DNA of 53,661 bases from a virus, in IMG/VR virus record IMGVR_UViG_3300018428_000028, positions 1-53,661 of that record, one strand, 5' to 3'. Of this stretch, positions 43,205 to 52,046 are shown piece by piece. Made by a program: the position numbers and the translations under genes. The notes under the pieces are model-generated. The model did no database searches. It saw only the letters and a program-made list of their open reading frames with translations, and was not told the DNA's origin. Numbering within the stretch: position 1 is the stretch's first letter; each line of letters starts with the position of its first letter.

Positions 43205-43735
43205 ATGAAAAAACACGACTATATCACAATTTTGGGCACGAACTCCATAAAAATGTCACCACAGGAATTGCGCGAATACGGGCCGGTTATCAGTGTCACT
43301 AATAAAAAACTGAATTTTAAACACATCGACTACGTCTGGACCAGACAAGAACCAGATCTTCTTTGGTTTCTGCAACAGAGACCTTCACCGGTAGAATGTG
43401 TGACAACGCCAGATCTTTACAAAAAATATGTGTTTTATGACAAGGTGCACAGTTTTCCGCCAATATCACCGCAGTTTAATCTCACATTAGATGTAAACAC
43501 AGACGATCAAACACTGACGTTGCTGTCAGCGATCGGACTGGCTAACAAGAGCGTGATGTTAGTGGGTTACAACATCCAAAATCCCAAGGTGTTGAAAGAT
43601 CTTAGATCTATAATAATGTTACACCCAACGTTAAAATTTTACTTCCTGTGCAATCCACCAAAGACCAAGCAACTGGACTACTGTTCAAATGCAGAGTGTG
43701 TGCTGTTCAAGGACATGGAGCAATTGAAACAATGA
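43205..43735 (+). CDS. Unknown protein, first of a two-gene island
   Basis: A 176-residue protein with no recognised family. It begins ITILGTNSIKMSPQELREYGPVISVTNKK, then YVWTRQEPDLLWF, then SVMLVGYNIQNPKVLKDL. The order of short strand-turn motifs loosely recalls the DUF115-like protein at 3492 (VIGNGPS, then GCNALYRDF, then YLIGFDF), so a Rossmann-like fold is possible. It is inserted on the opposite strand among fibre genes. The stop overlaps the next start as ATGA. Confidence 0.6.
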   Translation: MKKHDYITILGTNSIKMSPQELREYGPVISVTNKKLNFKHIDYVWTRQEPDLLWFLQQRPSPVECVTTPDLYKKYVFYDKVHSFPPISPQFNLTLDVNTDDQTLTLLSAIGLANKSVMLVGYNIQNPKVLKDLRSIIMLHPTLKFYFLCNPPKTKQLDYCSNAECVLFKDMEQLKQ

Positions 43736-44088
43736 CGGATAACCTAAATTATATAGTCAAAGTAAAATGGCCACCTCACTGCAAGAACAGAGATTTGAAA
43801 ATACTCAAGGACAGGCCGGACATAGTGCAGACCATGAACGGATTGAGAAGCAAAATTGAAAACTTTTGTAAAGCGTCATGCAGTGATTTGTTTAAGATCA
43901 GCGACGAGTATGACATGCAAGGGTTTAACGTTGGCTTCACTTCGGGACCAGACGCCTACAATTTCATCCTTGAGCAGGCAACGATAGGATACGAAATTGA
44001 ACGTTCAATCGGCCGTTACAACATCTTCTCGCAAAAGTACATAAAGCATAGATTGTTGTACACACCCAAGGGTATAGTAGTAGATTAA
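43732..44088 (+). CDS. Unknown protein, second of a two-gene island
   Basis: A 118-residue protein from the ATG at 43732. It begins MTDNLNYIVKVKWPPHCKNRDLK and has SDLFKISDEYDMQGFNVGFTS, then YKHR-type basic residues near the end (YIKHRLLYTPKG). No family recognised. Translation is coupled to the upstream gene and it overlaps the convergent fibre gene by four bases. A fibre chaperone or assembly factor is a positional guess only. Confidence 0.6.
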   Translation: MTDNLNYIVKVKWPPHCKNRDLKILKDRPDIVQTMNGLRSKIENFCKASCSDLFKISDEYDMQGFNVGFTSGPDAYNFILEQATIGYEIERSIGRYNIFSQKYIKHRLLYTPKGIVVD

Positions 44089-45131
44089 TCAGCAAAGCCG
44101 TGCATGATAACGATACGTGCACCATCGTGTGGAGCCTCGATAGATGATCCATCACTACCACCAGTGAAGCTCATGGTGTCACCTGAGATGGTGTAGTTCT
44201 GCGTGGGCTCCTGCATCACGCCATCCACGTACACTATTATGTTGTTGGCCGCTGTGGGTGTGGTTGTCATTGTGAACTGCGTTGATGATCCATCACCAGT
44301 GAACACGTCTTTCGTTATGCTCGATGCCGCGGCCTCTGTACGCAACGCGGTATAGGTCGAACCGTCCAGGGAGACTTCATATTTGCCTGTTGTAGTATTA
44401 AAGCGTATGATACCTTCCTGCGCCGATGGTCTCTCCGCAGTTGTTCCTGTCGGAACGACCACACCCGTCGTCGTGTTGAAGTCGAACAATCCCGTCCCCT
44501 GTGTGGTGAACGTCATGTCCGCATTGGTCACTATGTTTCCTATATTGTTAGTGACGAATTCTGTGTTTCCTGTTGTAGTTGATAGGTTCTGTAGTCCTTT
44601 AGTGCCCGTGTATCTCGCACCTGATATGTACACCGACTTGCCCGTGAAGTCGATTCCATTAGGCAGATTAGTGCCTATGAAGTGTAGCACTCCAGACTGG
44701 TAGTCGAAGAACCATTCATCGTTGTTAGACGCACTTGAACCCACAGCAAAAACTTGTGAACCACCTGAAGCGGCATTGCCGGCATCACTGGCAGTGTGTA
44801 TGTAAACTTTTGCTTGATACGTGGATCCAATCTCGGGTGGTATCCAGTCCGTGACTCCAGTTTTCCATGTCCTGTTGGCCGCCGCCGTGTTATCGTTTGT
44901 GGTTTCAATTGGGTTCGTGGTTGGATAAACTGTAACAACTCCGGCACTGGATGCCGGCATCACTCCAGGAATGCTTGACGCTTGGTTCCATGTGTTGTCA
45001 CCCCTTAGCAGTAAAGGTGAAGCAATGGCTTCGTTGGGTGCTTTCTTGGCCGCATTCGTGTCCGTTTTTGATACACCATATCCAAGTTTCTTCCAAAGAT
45101 AATCTACTTTTTTTGCGTCTGTTATTGCCAT
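44085..45131 (-). CDS. Fibre-like virion protein
   Basis: A 348-residue protein. The N-terminus ITDAKKVDYLWKKLGYGVSKTDTNAAKKAP is a compact module often found at the start of marine phage fibre proteins. Then come YQAKVYIHTASDAGN..., GTTAERPSAQEGIIRFNTTTGKYEVSLDGS, and the GDGSSTQF, IIVYVDGVMQEPTQNYTI, APHDGARIVIMHG module. The start shares a base with the upstream stop at 45131. Confidence 0.7.
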   Translation of the reverse strand: MAITDAKKVDYLWKKLGYGVSKTDTNAAKKAPNEAIASPLLLRGDNTWNQASSIPGVMPASSAGVVTVYPTTNPIETTNDNTAAANRTWKTGVTDWIPPEIGSTYQAKVYIHTASDAGNAASGGSQVFAVGSSASNNDEWFFDYQSGVLHFIGTNLPNGIDFTGKSVYISGARYTGTKGLQNLSTTTGNTEFVTNNIGNIVTNADMTFTTQGTGLFDFNTTTGVVVPTGTTAERPSAQEGIIRFNTTTGKYEVSLDGSTYTALRTEAAASSITKDVFTGDGSSTQFTMTTTPTAANNIIVYVDGVMQEPTQNYTISGDTMSFTGGSDGSSIEAPHDGARIVIMHGFAD

Positions 45132-48100
45132 TATTCAATACTCAGTGCTGTAACACTATCCCCTGATTCTAATTTTATCCTGATCAATATATTGTTGCCT
45201 GTGGCATTTGAAGCGTTTTGTGTACCTAGGTTCATTTCGAAAGTTTGATTCGAATAAGTTGTGTTATCAACGATCCTATCACCAGGTGATGAAGCACAAC
45301 CATCGGAGCCATTACCGCCATTGCCTGTGTCCGAACCTGGGACTCCAGAACCTGCATAAGTTTCACTTGCAGTCAGCCAACCATTCAGTCCAGATGCAGA
45401 GTCTATATCAGTGCCTGGTGCGGCGATGAACACGCCTGACACTTTTCCAGATAGTCTTATTGTAAAGGTGTTCATTAAGGTTCTTCTGAAAGCAAAGTTG
45501 AAATACTGTGCACCTGACCTACCTGTGTTTAGGTCTGGTCCTGCAGGTAGGTAACCTGAGCTCAGGTCGGTTGTGAAGTGTTTTATCGTTCCAAATCTTG
45601 AAATCGCTTCATTGGTTCCTGCCACAGTGACTGCACCTGACCATGCGTGATCCGTGTAGTAGTTGGCATTTGAAGAATCATTTAGTGACGGTGTGTCACC
45701 TGACAGCGAACCAAATCCGCTTATCCTCACGGCGTCGTCATCGAAGCCGGCGCCTAAAGAATCTGATACAGTTATACCACCATCTTCTTTATCTAATAAA
45801 GTTGGTGTAGCGGTATACACTTGAATTTTTGTTGTGTCTTCGTCATAAGAACTTTCGTCCCCATTGGCGTTTCTACTTTTCGCACCAATTGTTTTGACTG
45901 TTTTTGTTGAACTTGGCCCAATTGGAAGCGTTAATGTACCTAACGTGTATGCTGAACTTACACCAACATCTGTGTTAGGTATTCCGCCCGTCAACATACT
46001 ACTTGCGCCATCAATCTGTGCATATGTAAATGTTGTTGGATCAGATACTAAAACCTCTCCTGTTGTTGATTCTTGGTTTGTACCACCACCGTACTCATGA
46101 GGCGAGGCAGTGTCTTGGTATGCCTGTCCTGTGAAGTCGCCAACTGTGGTGCCTGTGACTGTCACAGTTGGTGAACCTGTGTTATAGTACGGAACTCCAG
46201 ACACATATCGTTTACTTCCGCCTGTGCCTTCTGCTATTGTACCAATTGTGGTTGTAGGTGTTGCGGTGATGTCATCTTTGACCACGTGTACGTAGTTGGT
46301 GTTACCGCCAGCACTGCTTTCTAGTCTCTGTGCGTTGACTCCCACTGTGTAGTCTGCAAGTGCCTGTGTAATTTTGGCATCAGCAACCAGGTATAATCTC
46401 TGTGGGTATGAACTGTCTACTTCGTCATAGTCCTTGTGATCCGACGTCACAAGTTTGGTGAACGTGCCGTTGTTTGCGCCACCTTCCGTGGTTGTGAATG
46501 TCCTTGCACCACTGGCGCTGGCGTTGATTGATGCCGTCACTGTCTGGTTCACAGTTGCACCTGTTCCGTTTGAATCATTAACTAAAAAGCCATCTATGAC
46601 ATTTGTGTCTAGTGTAGTTGTAGTTGTGTATCTTCTTGCAGTTGTAGATTCTAGGCTTGCGCCCGCTGTCAGCGTGTCTGCTGTTGAGGTGTTGTCATCG
46701 AAACCCGCACACAGGTGTGGGTTAGTTCCCTGCGCGGCATCTGCCATTGTCAAACTGAAACTGCTGAGTCCATTTGGTGCGCTTGGTGTAGATTTCATAG
46801 CAAAAGTGATAGTTTCTTCATCATCTTGTGCTATTGTGTCTGGTGTGCCTGAGGCTCTAAATCTGAAATTGATGTTGCCGACGGATGTACCTGAGTAGTC
46901 CTTGTCAAGAGTTGCACCTATCGTTCCTGCTGTTGAACCATCTTCTGCCACTGTTGTTATAGAGCTGGAGTCATCGAAGAAATCATACTCATAACTTGAA
47001 GCATTTTGGGAAGTGTTCGTGAATCTTGCGATTGCTCTGTCATTGCCATCTAGGTCAGTGGCATCATACAATGACAGACTGTTGTCTCCAGAACCTGTTG
47101 AGACCGTGATTGCCGTGCCGGCAATGTTTGCTCTCACGTCTGGTTCAACAATTATATTGAGATTAGTAGAAAAAGTTGAATTTGTATGTCCATTTGCCAG
47201 TGTTAATGAGGTTGTAAATGTTCTTGTGGTACCGCCTGACTGTTGTCCCGACGTCAAATTAAAAGTGTTTGCAATAGTCTGTCCGGTGTCGCCAGATCCT
47301 CCTGAACCTATGTTTACGACCGTGTTCGAATCACCTTCGCCGAAGTTCCAGGTGTAAGTCTGCGTTGCAGAGAAGTCTGTATTGCTTCCTGGATTTGTCG
47401 CCGTGTTGTTAGTGAATGTCACAGGGAATCCGCTTGTGGCTTCTTCGTTGACTCCCCTTATGGTTGAGTCTGCGACCGAATATAGAGGAGTGTGTTCTGA
47501 GTACACCTCGAAATTGCTCGATGTAGTCGCAGGTATAACGGCAGGATCCGCAGTTGAGTGTGTCAACAGTCTCAACCTGATAGAATACTTGGTGTCACCC
47601 GCGCCTGTGCCTGCAACTGTACTCCCGTCATCTCCAGATGCGTTGGTGTAGGTGTGTGCCAGACGTGAACCACCATTGAGACTGGAGCCTCCCGCGACAC
47701 CATCACCGCTTATGGCGTTTTCCGAACCATCTCCCCAATCTACATCATAGGTTACTGTTGCTCCGCCAGTGTTTGTGGTATTATTCTGTAGGTACACAGT
47801 GTCGCCTGTGTCCGCAGTCGTTATAGGTGAACCACCTGATGCCGCGGCGTACATCGCGAACGATGGCACCGGTTCTGCCGTTGCCACAGTTATGTAATTC
47901 GATCTCGTTGATGTAGCGAAACTGCCAGCCGAATCTGTTGTGCCCGCGTCATTTTCGAACGCTTTCACCACCACTGTGTATGGTGATCCAGAATTTGCGT
48001 TGTATGTGTGGCTTGGTGTAGAGTCAGTTGTTGCCGTTGTCTCATCTCCGTCACCCCACGTGATCGTGTATCTTGTGTTGGCACCTGCGGTAGGCGTGGT

Positions 48101-48841
48101 TGTGATTGTGAGTGTGACAGTGTCTCCTAAACTGATTGATGTCGCGTCAGAAACGAATGAAACCGATTTGATATAGGTGCCCGCCTGCACATTTCCTATC
48201 ACTTCGTTTAGTTCATCTATGGCGTTGGTCACTGTGGTGTCTGATGCAAGTCCTAGGTATGCTCCGTCACCGAACGTTGAGTCTGTTGGCAGTCGCAGTT
48301 CAACGTTGTCCCCCGTAACACCGCCTGACGAAACAGAAGCAATCTCGTTGTCCACATATTGCTTTGTGGTGACGTCATCGTTGGCGACCGGTGATGCCGC
48401 CTGTATGTTTGCCAGTGTCACGTTTGTGAAATCTGTCTTTGTAGAACCATCCTCGGGCGTGGTACCGAATCTGAACTTGTCCAGCGTCTCGTCCCAGTAA
48501 AGTACCGCTTCGTCGGCGCCGGCACGTTGTATCATTATACCTGCGTCAGTGGCAGTGGAGTTGTTCTCGTTGATGGATATGATGTTGTCTTCGACGACTA
48601 AATTCTGTGAGTCTATGGTAGTGGTTGTGCCCTGTACAGTTAGGTCACCAGTGATGGTCTGGTTGCCCTGCACACGCATGTTGCCGTTGACATCAAGTTT
48701 AAAATTACCTGGACTGTTTGTGCTTACACCAATCCTGTCATTTACTACATCTATGTAGAGTAAATCTGTCTGAAATGCTATGTCTGTCGAACGCAAAAGG
48801 TTCGATTCTAATATATCACCACTGATTCTGTTTATTGCCAT
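45131..48841 (-). CDS. Giant fibre/adhesin with PKD-like domains
   Basis: A 1236-residue protein. It begins MAINRISGDILESNLLRSTDIAFQTDLLYIDVVNDRIGV, the shared fibre start, then TTTIDSQNLVVEDNIISINENN, YWDETLDKFRFG and KQYVDNEI. From about 225 on there are PKD-like beta domains with ITWGDGDETTATT, VDWGDGSEN and WNFGEGDSN. The rest is Ser/Thr/Gly-rich beta sequence, ending with a glycine-rich patch (GSGVPGSDTGNGGNGSDG) near 1180. It is the largest adhesin of the window. Confidence 0.75.
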   Translation of the reverse strand: MAINRISGDILESNLLRSTDIAFQTDLLYIDVVNDRIGVSTNSPGNFKLDVNGNMRVQGNQTITGDLTVQGTTTTIDSQNLVVEDNIISINENNSTATDAGIMIQRAGADEAVLYWDETLDKFRFGTTPEDGSTKTDFTNVTLANIQAASPVANDDVTTKQYVDNEIASVSSGGVTGDNVELRLPTDSTFGDGAYLGLASDTTVTNAIDELNEVIGNVQAGTYIKSVSFVSDATSISLGDTVTLTITTTPTAGANTRYTITWGDGDETTATTDSTPSHTYNANSGSPYTVVVKAFENDAGTTDSAGSFATSTRSNYITVATAEPVPSFAMYAAASGGSPITTADTGDTVYLQNNTTNTGGATVTYDVDWGDGSENAISGDGVAGGSSLNGGSRLAHTYTNASGDDGSTVAGTGAGDTKYSIRLRLLTHSTADPAVIPATTSSNFEVYSEHTPLYSVADSTIRGVNEEATSGFPVTFTNNTATNPGSNTDFSATQTYTWNFGEGDSNTVVNIGSGGSGDTGQTIANTFNLTSGQQSGGTTRTFTTSLTLANGHTNSTFSTNLNIIVEPDVRANIAGTAITVSTGSGDNSLSLYDATDLDGNDRAIARFTNTSQNASSYEYDFFDDSSSITTVAEDGSTAGTIGATLDKDYSGTSVGNINFRFRASGTPDTIAQDDEETITFAMKSTPSAPNGLSSFSLTMADAAQGTNPHLCAGFDDNTSTADTLTAGASLESTTARRYTTTTTLDTNVIDGFLVNDSNGTGATVNQTVTASINASASGARTFTTTEGGANNGTFTKLVTSDHKDYDEVDSSYPQRLYLVADAKITQALADYTVGVNAQRLESSAGGNTNYVHVVKDDITATPTTTIGTIAEGTGGSKRYVSGVPYYNTGSPTVTVTGTTVGDFTGQAYQDTASPHEYGGGTNQESTTGEVLVSDPTTFTYAQIDGASSMLTGGIPNTDVGVSSAYTLGTLTLPIGPSSTKTVKTIGAKSRNANGDESSYDEDTTKIQVYTATPTLLDKEDGGITVSDSLGAGFDDDAVRISGFGSLSGDTPSLNDSSNANYYTDHAWSGAVTVAGTNEAISRFGTIKHFTTDLSSGYLPAGPDLNTGRSGAQYFNFAFRRTLMNTFTIRLSGKVSGVFIAAPGTDIDSASGLNGWLTASETYAGSGVPGSDTGNGGNGSDGCASSPGDRIVDNTTYSNQTFEMNLGTQNASNATGNNILIRIKLESGDSVTALSIE

Positions 48842-48854
48842 AATACTACAATGG

Positions 48855-48862
48855 TATTTACC
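48855..48862 (-). promoter_or_regulatory. Late promoter, giant fibre
   Basis: GGTAAATA on the minus strand, 13 bases before the ATG at 48841. Confidence 0.6.
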
Positions 48863-48888
48863 AAATTATCATACGAGTCTCTTCCTAC

Positions 48889-48896
48889 CATAAATA
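48889..48896 (+). promoter_or_regulatory. Late promoter, gene 48905-49771
   Basis: CATAAATA on the plus strand, eight bases before the ATG at 48905; predicted start about 48902. Confidence 0.75.
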
Positions 48897-48904
48897 TTCT
48901 TAAT

Positions 48905-49771
48905 ATGGCACTATTACCTATCAGTAAAATAGAAAAAATTTCTGAAAAACGTGTTGATGTGCAACAGGTCGACGTGTATGAAAACTCTGTCAGCGGTGAT
49001 GCAATCCATGGTGGAAAAATTACGAATTTCAGCAGTGAAGGCATAAAGGACAAGGCAGATTCTGTACAAATCACAGTGAGAAATGACAAGGTAGAAATCG
49101 AAAAGGACCTAGTTGTCAAGGGCACAGTTACCGTAGAAAACCTCAAGTATGTTGAGGCGGAGGTTCCTAAACTGAATGTAAAAGATGCCATAATGATAGA
49201 TCATAACGAAGTGATTTGGAAGCATACACTAGGTAAAAGTGTGCAAAAAAGCAGTCTTACTGAGGTTGGAGTTTTAAAAAAATTACAGGTAGACAAGACA
49301 TTTTTTGCAAATCAACAGCGTGTAGGAATCAACACAGAGGCACCGTCTGCTGATTTTTCAGTCAACGTTGGAGGGTACGAAGTGATCACTAGAATGCAAG
49401 AGAGAAATGCATTCGTTGGCACTCATGCGCCTGTGCCGTTTGCAATAGGAACCGACGACACAGCAAGAATTGTTTGTAAATCAAACGGCGATGTGGCAAT
49501 CGGCAGTGAGGACGGACGCTACGTAAAGATGAATGTGTGGGGACAAGTGGGTATCGGAGTCAAGAACCCGCAAGAGAGCCTGCATGTGTCTGGTAACATT
49601 AGGTTTGGTGACAAGACATTCGCATCAGGAAAGAGCTATCCAGGCCAGGGAAGATGGGAAACTGGATCTGTTGTCTGGAACGACATGCCAGAAATAAACC
49701 AACCTGTTGGTTGGGTATGTATAAAAGGAGGAACGCCCGGTTCGTGGCGTCCGTTTGGACTAATATCCTAA
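48905..49771 (+). CDS. Fibre-like virion protein on plus strand
   Basis: A 288-residue protein from the ATG at 48905; an upstream in-frame ATG at 48851 lies inside the promoter gap. It has DLVVKGTVTVENLKYV, AIMIDHNEVIWKHTLG, RVGINTEAPSADFSVNVGG and VGIGVKNPQESLHVSGNIRFGDKTF, the beta-helix style phrases of tail fibres. The C-terminus reads VGWVCIKGGTPGSWRPFGLIS, a common virion-protein ending. It overlaps the next minus gene by 12 bases. Confidence 0.7.
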   Translation: MALLPISKIEKISEKRVDVQQVDVYENSVSGDAIHGGKITNFSSEGIKDKADSVQITVRNDKVEIEKDLVVKGTVTVENLKYVEAEVPKLNVKDAIMIDHNEVIWKHTLGKSVQKSSLTEVGVLKKLQVDKTFFANQQRVGINTEAPSADFSVNVGGYEVITRMQERNAFVGTHAPVPFAIGTDDTARIVCKSNGDVAIGSEDGRYVKMNVWGQVGIGVKNPQESLHVSGNIRFGDKTFASGKSYPGQGRWETGSVVWNDMPEINQPVGWVCIKGGTPGSWRPFGLIS

Positions 49772-49957
49772 TTCAAAACAACAACTGAATCTGGTCTGAA
49801 AGAAGTAATGGTATATGATTATACCAATTATTATGCCTTCTAGTAAAGCAATGATGGCGCAAGGGACAGGATATCTTTTGATTATCTTGATTTTGAATTT
49901 ATAGAATTTATTCGCCCAACTTGTGAAGGTTGTGAATAATTGCGATAATGTGGGCAC
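49760..49957 (-). CDS. Possible small membrane protein
   Basis: A 65-residue frame from a GTG at 49957, overlapping the previous gene by 50 bases. It has a basic segment (KFYKFKIKIIKRY) then a hydrophobic span (VPCAIIALLEGIIIGIIIYHYFF). One membrane span is expected. The non-ATG start and the overlaps make it uncertain; a holin-like or anchoring role is possible only by type. Confidence 0.4.
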   Translation of the reverse strand: MPTLSQLFTTFTSWANKFYKFKIKIIKRYPVPCAIIALLEGIIIGIIIYHYFFQTRFSCCFELGY

Positions 49958-50375
49958 TGTCTACTCCGTTATTGGCAGGTGGTGCAGAACCAAATGTCAC
50001 AGCGCCTCCCGAGTAAGTGTAGTTAGTGCCTGGCACTTGGTACACTCCGCCAATGAATATTGCCATGTCGGTGGCATCTGTTGGTGTTGTTGACAGTGTC
50101 GCCGCTGTCGATCCGTCAAGCGTGTTACCCGAACCATTGCCGAACACAGTCGTTGATCCGTCTCCCTGGAACTTGTCCACAGTCAAAGTCTTCTCTCCAG
50201 CCGCACTTGATATGTTGTACCATTGCGATCCAATGTAACCTTGATAAGTTGATGTGGTTGTGTTGAATATTATCTGACCGTCTTGGCCTGTGGGTCTGTT
50301 GGCAGTTGACACTTGTGGTATCTCTACCGAAGTAGCACCGTGTTCTAGTTCTCTGTTTTTAACGAACCTTCCCAT
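49908..50375 (-). CDS. Small fibre-like virion protein
   Basis: A 155-residue protein: GRFVKNRELEHGATSVEIPQ, then ANRPTGQDGQIIFNTTTSTYQGYIGSQWYN, then the GDGSTTVF, MAIFIGGVYQVPGTNYTY, HIIAIIHNL module found in the genes at 41335 and 44085. It is a stand-alone copy of fibre parts, perhaps a tip or collar protein. Confidence 0.65.
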   Translation of the reverse strand: MGRFVKNRELEHGATSVEIPQVSTANRPTGQDGQIIFNTTTSTYQGYIGSQWYNISSAAGEKTLTVDKFQGDGSTTVFGNGSGNTLDGSTAATLSTTPTDATDMAIFIGGVYQVPGTNYTYSGGAVTFGSAPPANNGVDSAHIIAIIHNLHKLGE

Positions 50376-50379
50376 GGTA

Positions 50380-50709
50380 TTACAATCCTATCGTTGATAC
50401 TGTTACTATTACTTGTCCTGTTGAGTCAGCGTTCTGCACATATATCTTGTCACCGTTTCCGAGTATCATTTTCTCAGTGTCGATGATGTAACTATCAGTC
50501 GCCTGTATTGTCAGTGAGTTGTAAATCTTGTTGTTCTCTGTTGGCACGGTTGTTGAACCGTCATTTGGCAAAAGATATACGTCGATTGTGGCATCTGAAC
50601 TTGTGATGTTGCAGAGATGTATTGACGTCACAGCCGTGTCAGCCGTGGCTTCAAATGCATGATCCAGTGGCGTAATAGTTGTTGGTGCTGTTCTTTGTGT
50701 AATTGCCAT
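50380..50709 (-). CDS. Small virion-type protein
   Basis: A 109-residue beta-rich protein: ITPLDHAFEATADTAVTSIHLCNITSSDATIDVYLLPND, and IIDTEKMILGNGDKIYVQNADSTGQVIVTVSTIGL. This single-domain type is common among marine phage structural genes. Four bases separate it from the next gene. No enzymatic motif. Confidence 0.65.
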   Translation of the reverse strand: MAITQRTAPTTITPLDHAFEATADTAVTSIHLCNITSSDATIDVYLLPNDGSTTVPTENNKIYNSLTIQATDSYIIDTEKMILGNGDKIYVQNADSTGQVIVTVSTIGL

Positions 50710-50712
50710 ATT

Positions 50713-51549
50713 TTATCCTAATGCAATGGCCAAAGCCGTTGCTTTCTTTTTACTTATCAGTTCTCCCTCTGTGCCTGAACTGATGTTTGAGTTGATGAAA
50801 TACAGGCCAGTGCCTCCACCGCCTGCTGTCTTGTTGTATAATTTTGTTACTGTGGATGCCGCTGGTGTGCTTGCCGCACCAGAAAAAGTTAATGTGTCAT
50901 TTATCACCACATCGCCTGTACCGTTCGTGATCAGGGTCAAATCGCCATTAGAGGAATCACTGGTAATAGATGTGATATTTGTCAAGTCTGGGTCCAGCGT
51001 CACTGTAACGGTGTCTGGTTCCGTGGCGGCTGTAGTAATACCGTTGGCGCCTGAAAATTGCAAAGTGTTACCTGTACCAACTGTTACCTGTGCAGAATCG
51101 TCACCTGCCACTTTAAGACTGAAACCACCACCAACTGTGTTGTCAACATAGTTTTTTGTCGCGACATCTGATGTGTTGCTTGGTTCCGCCGCCCTTATGT
51201 TGGCCAGTGCCGTATCTGTGATTGATGAGCCGGTGCCATCTGAAGTGGTAGTCACTGCCTTGAAAACGTCATCGCCTTCATTCCAATATATGGCCGCATT
51301 GTTGGCCGCACCCCTGTTCACTAATATACCTGCGTCTATGTCACTCGGTGTAGAGTTGTTTCTGCTGAGCACTATCACAGGATCCGAAACAGCAAGTGTG
51401 GTCGTGTCGATTACTGTCTGTGTGCCCTCAATATCCAGGTTTCCTTTGACCACTACCGCTCTCGAGTCGAGGATAATGTCGTTTGTACCACCCGCACCGG
51501 ACCCTGCCTTGATGTTGTAGTCCGCTGAAGTTCTAAGAGTTTTAGCCAT
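50713..51549 (-). CDS. Fibre-like virion protein
   Basis: A 278-residue protein: SADYNIKAGSGAGGTNDIILDSRAVVVKGNLDIEGTQTVIDTTTLAVSDPVIVLSRNNS, then AAIYWNEGDDVFKAV and ATKNYVDNTVGGG, the shared fibre module. The C-terminus GLYFINSNISSGTEGELISKKKATALAIALG is distinctive. A consensus late octamer ends seven bases before the ATG. Confidence 0.7.
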   Translation of the reverse strand: MAKTLRTSADYNIKAGSGAGGTNDIILDSRAVVVKGNLDIEGTQTVIDTTTLAVSDPVIVLSRNNSTPSDIDAGILVNRGAANNAAIYWNEGDDVFKAVTTTSDGTGSSITDTALANIRAAEPSNTSDVATKNYVDNTVGGGFSLKVAGDDSAQVTVGTGNTLQFSGANGITTAATEPDTVTVTLDPDLTNITSITSDSSNGDLTLITNGTGDVVINDTLTFSGAASTPAASTVTKLYNKTAGGGGTGLYFINSNISSGTEGELISKKKATALAIALG

Positions 51550-51556
51550 TTGTTAG

Positions 51557-51564
51557 TATTTATA
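51557..51564 (-). promoter_or_regulatory. Consensus late promoter TATAAATA
   Basis: Exact T4-type TATAAATA on the minus strand, seven bases before the ATG at 51549. It shares its first bases with the U-tract of the terminator at 51563-51597. Confidence 0.85.
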
Positions 51565-51597
51565 AAAGATTTGGGGGAGCGTGTAACTCCCCCAAAT
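51563..51597 (-). terminator. Terminator after gene 51617-52039
   Basis: An 11-base stem (ATTTGGGGGAG with CTCCCCCAAAT, 51569-51579 and 51587-51597) followed on the minus strand by a CUUUUA tract that runs into the late octamer. Confidence 0.85.
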
Positions 51598-51616
51598 AAG
51601 CACGTGATCGTTATGA

Positions 51617-52039
51617 TTATCTAACGTCAATGTTCGCTTTACCAGAATCTTGACCTTCGTCAGTACCTTCTGCTTTAAGCGTGTATGGTGCATTTCCTGT
51701 CACACCAGCGTCTGTCACATAGTGAATCGTTCTGTTGTAAAACTTTTCAACATATGCAACCGTTGAGTCATCTAATATAACTTGAACACAAAATTGGTTA
51801 GATGAGTTTGCTAATGAACCTGGAGCAACCGCTTTCAGTTCGTATACTGCTTCAGTAGAGTCTTCCAAGTGTATTTTGAACAACTTAGATCCTCTTGGAG
51901 AAACAATGTAAGCAGTAGTTGAATCAACTTTAGCACCACCTGATGGTCTGTAAGCCGTCACTGCTATTTTTCCTGAAAGGTCGCTACCGAAGTCATTCGC
52001 TCCGCTAACCATTTTGTCTTTTCTTATTGGTCTTCCCAT
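51617..52039 (-). CDS. Small virion-type protein with structured leader
   Basis: A 140-residue protein: GRPIRKDKMVSGANDFGSDLSGKIAVTAYRPSGGAK, YIVSPRGSKLFKIHLED, and CVQVILDDSTVAYVEKFYNRTIHYV. I do not assign a named family. Its leader holds four hairpins, its Shine-Dalgarno is in a palindrome, and it ends with its own terminator. Such single-gene control suggests a highly expressed late protein, perhaps a capsid decoration protein. Confidence 0.7.
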   Translation of the reverse strand: MGRPIRKDKMVSGANDFGSDLSGKIAVTAYRPSGGAKVDSTTAYIVSPRGSKLFKIHLEDSTEAVYELKAVAPGSLANSSNQFCVQVILDDSTVAYVEKFYNRTIHYVTDAGVTGNAPYTLKAEGTDEGQDSGKANIDVR

Positions 52040-52046
52040 TTTTTTT

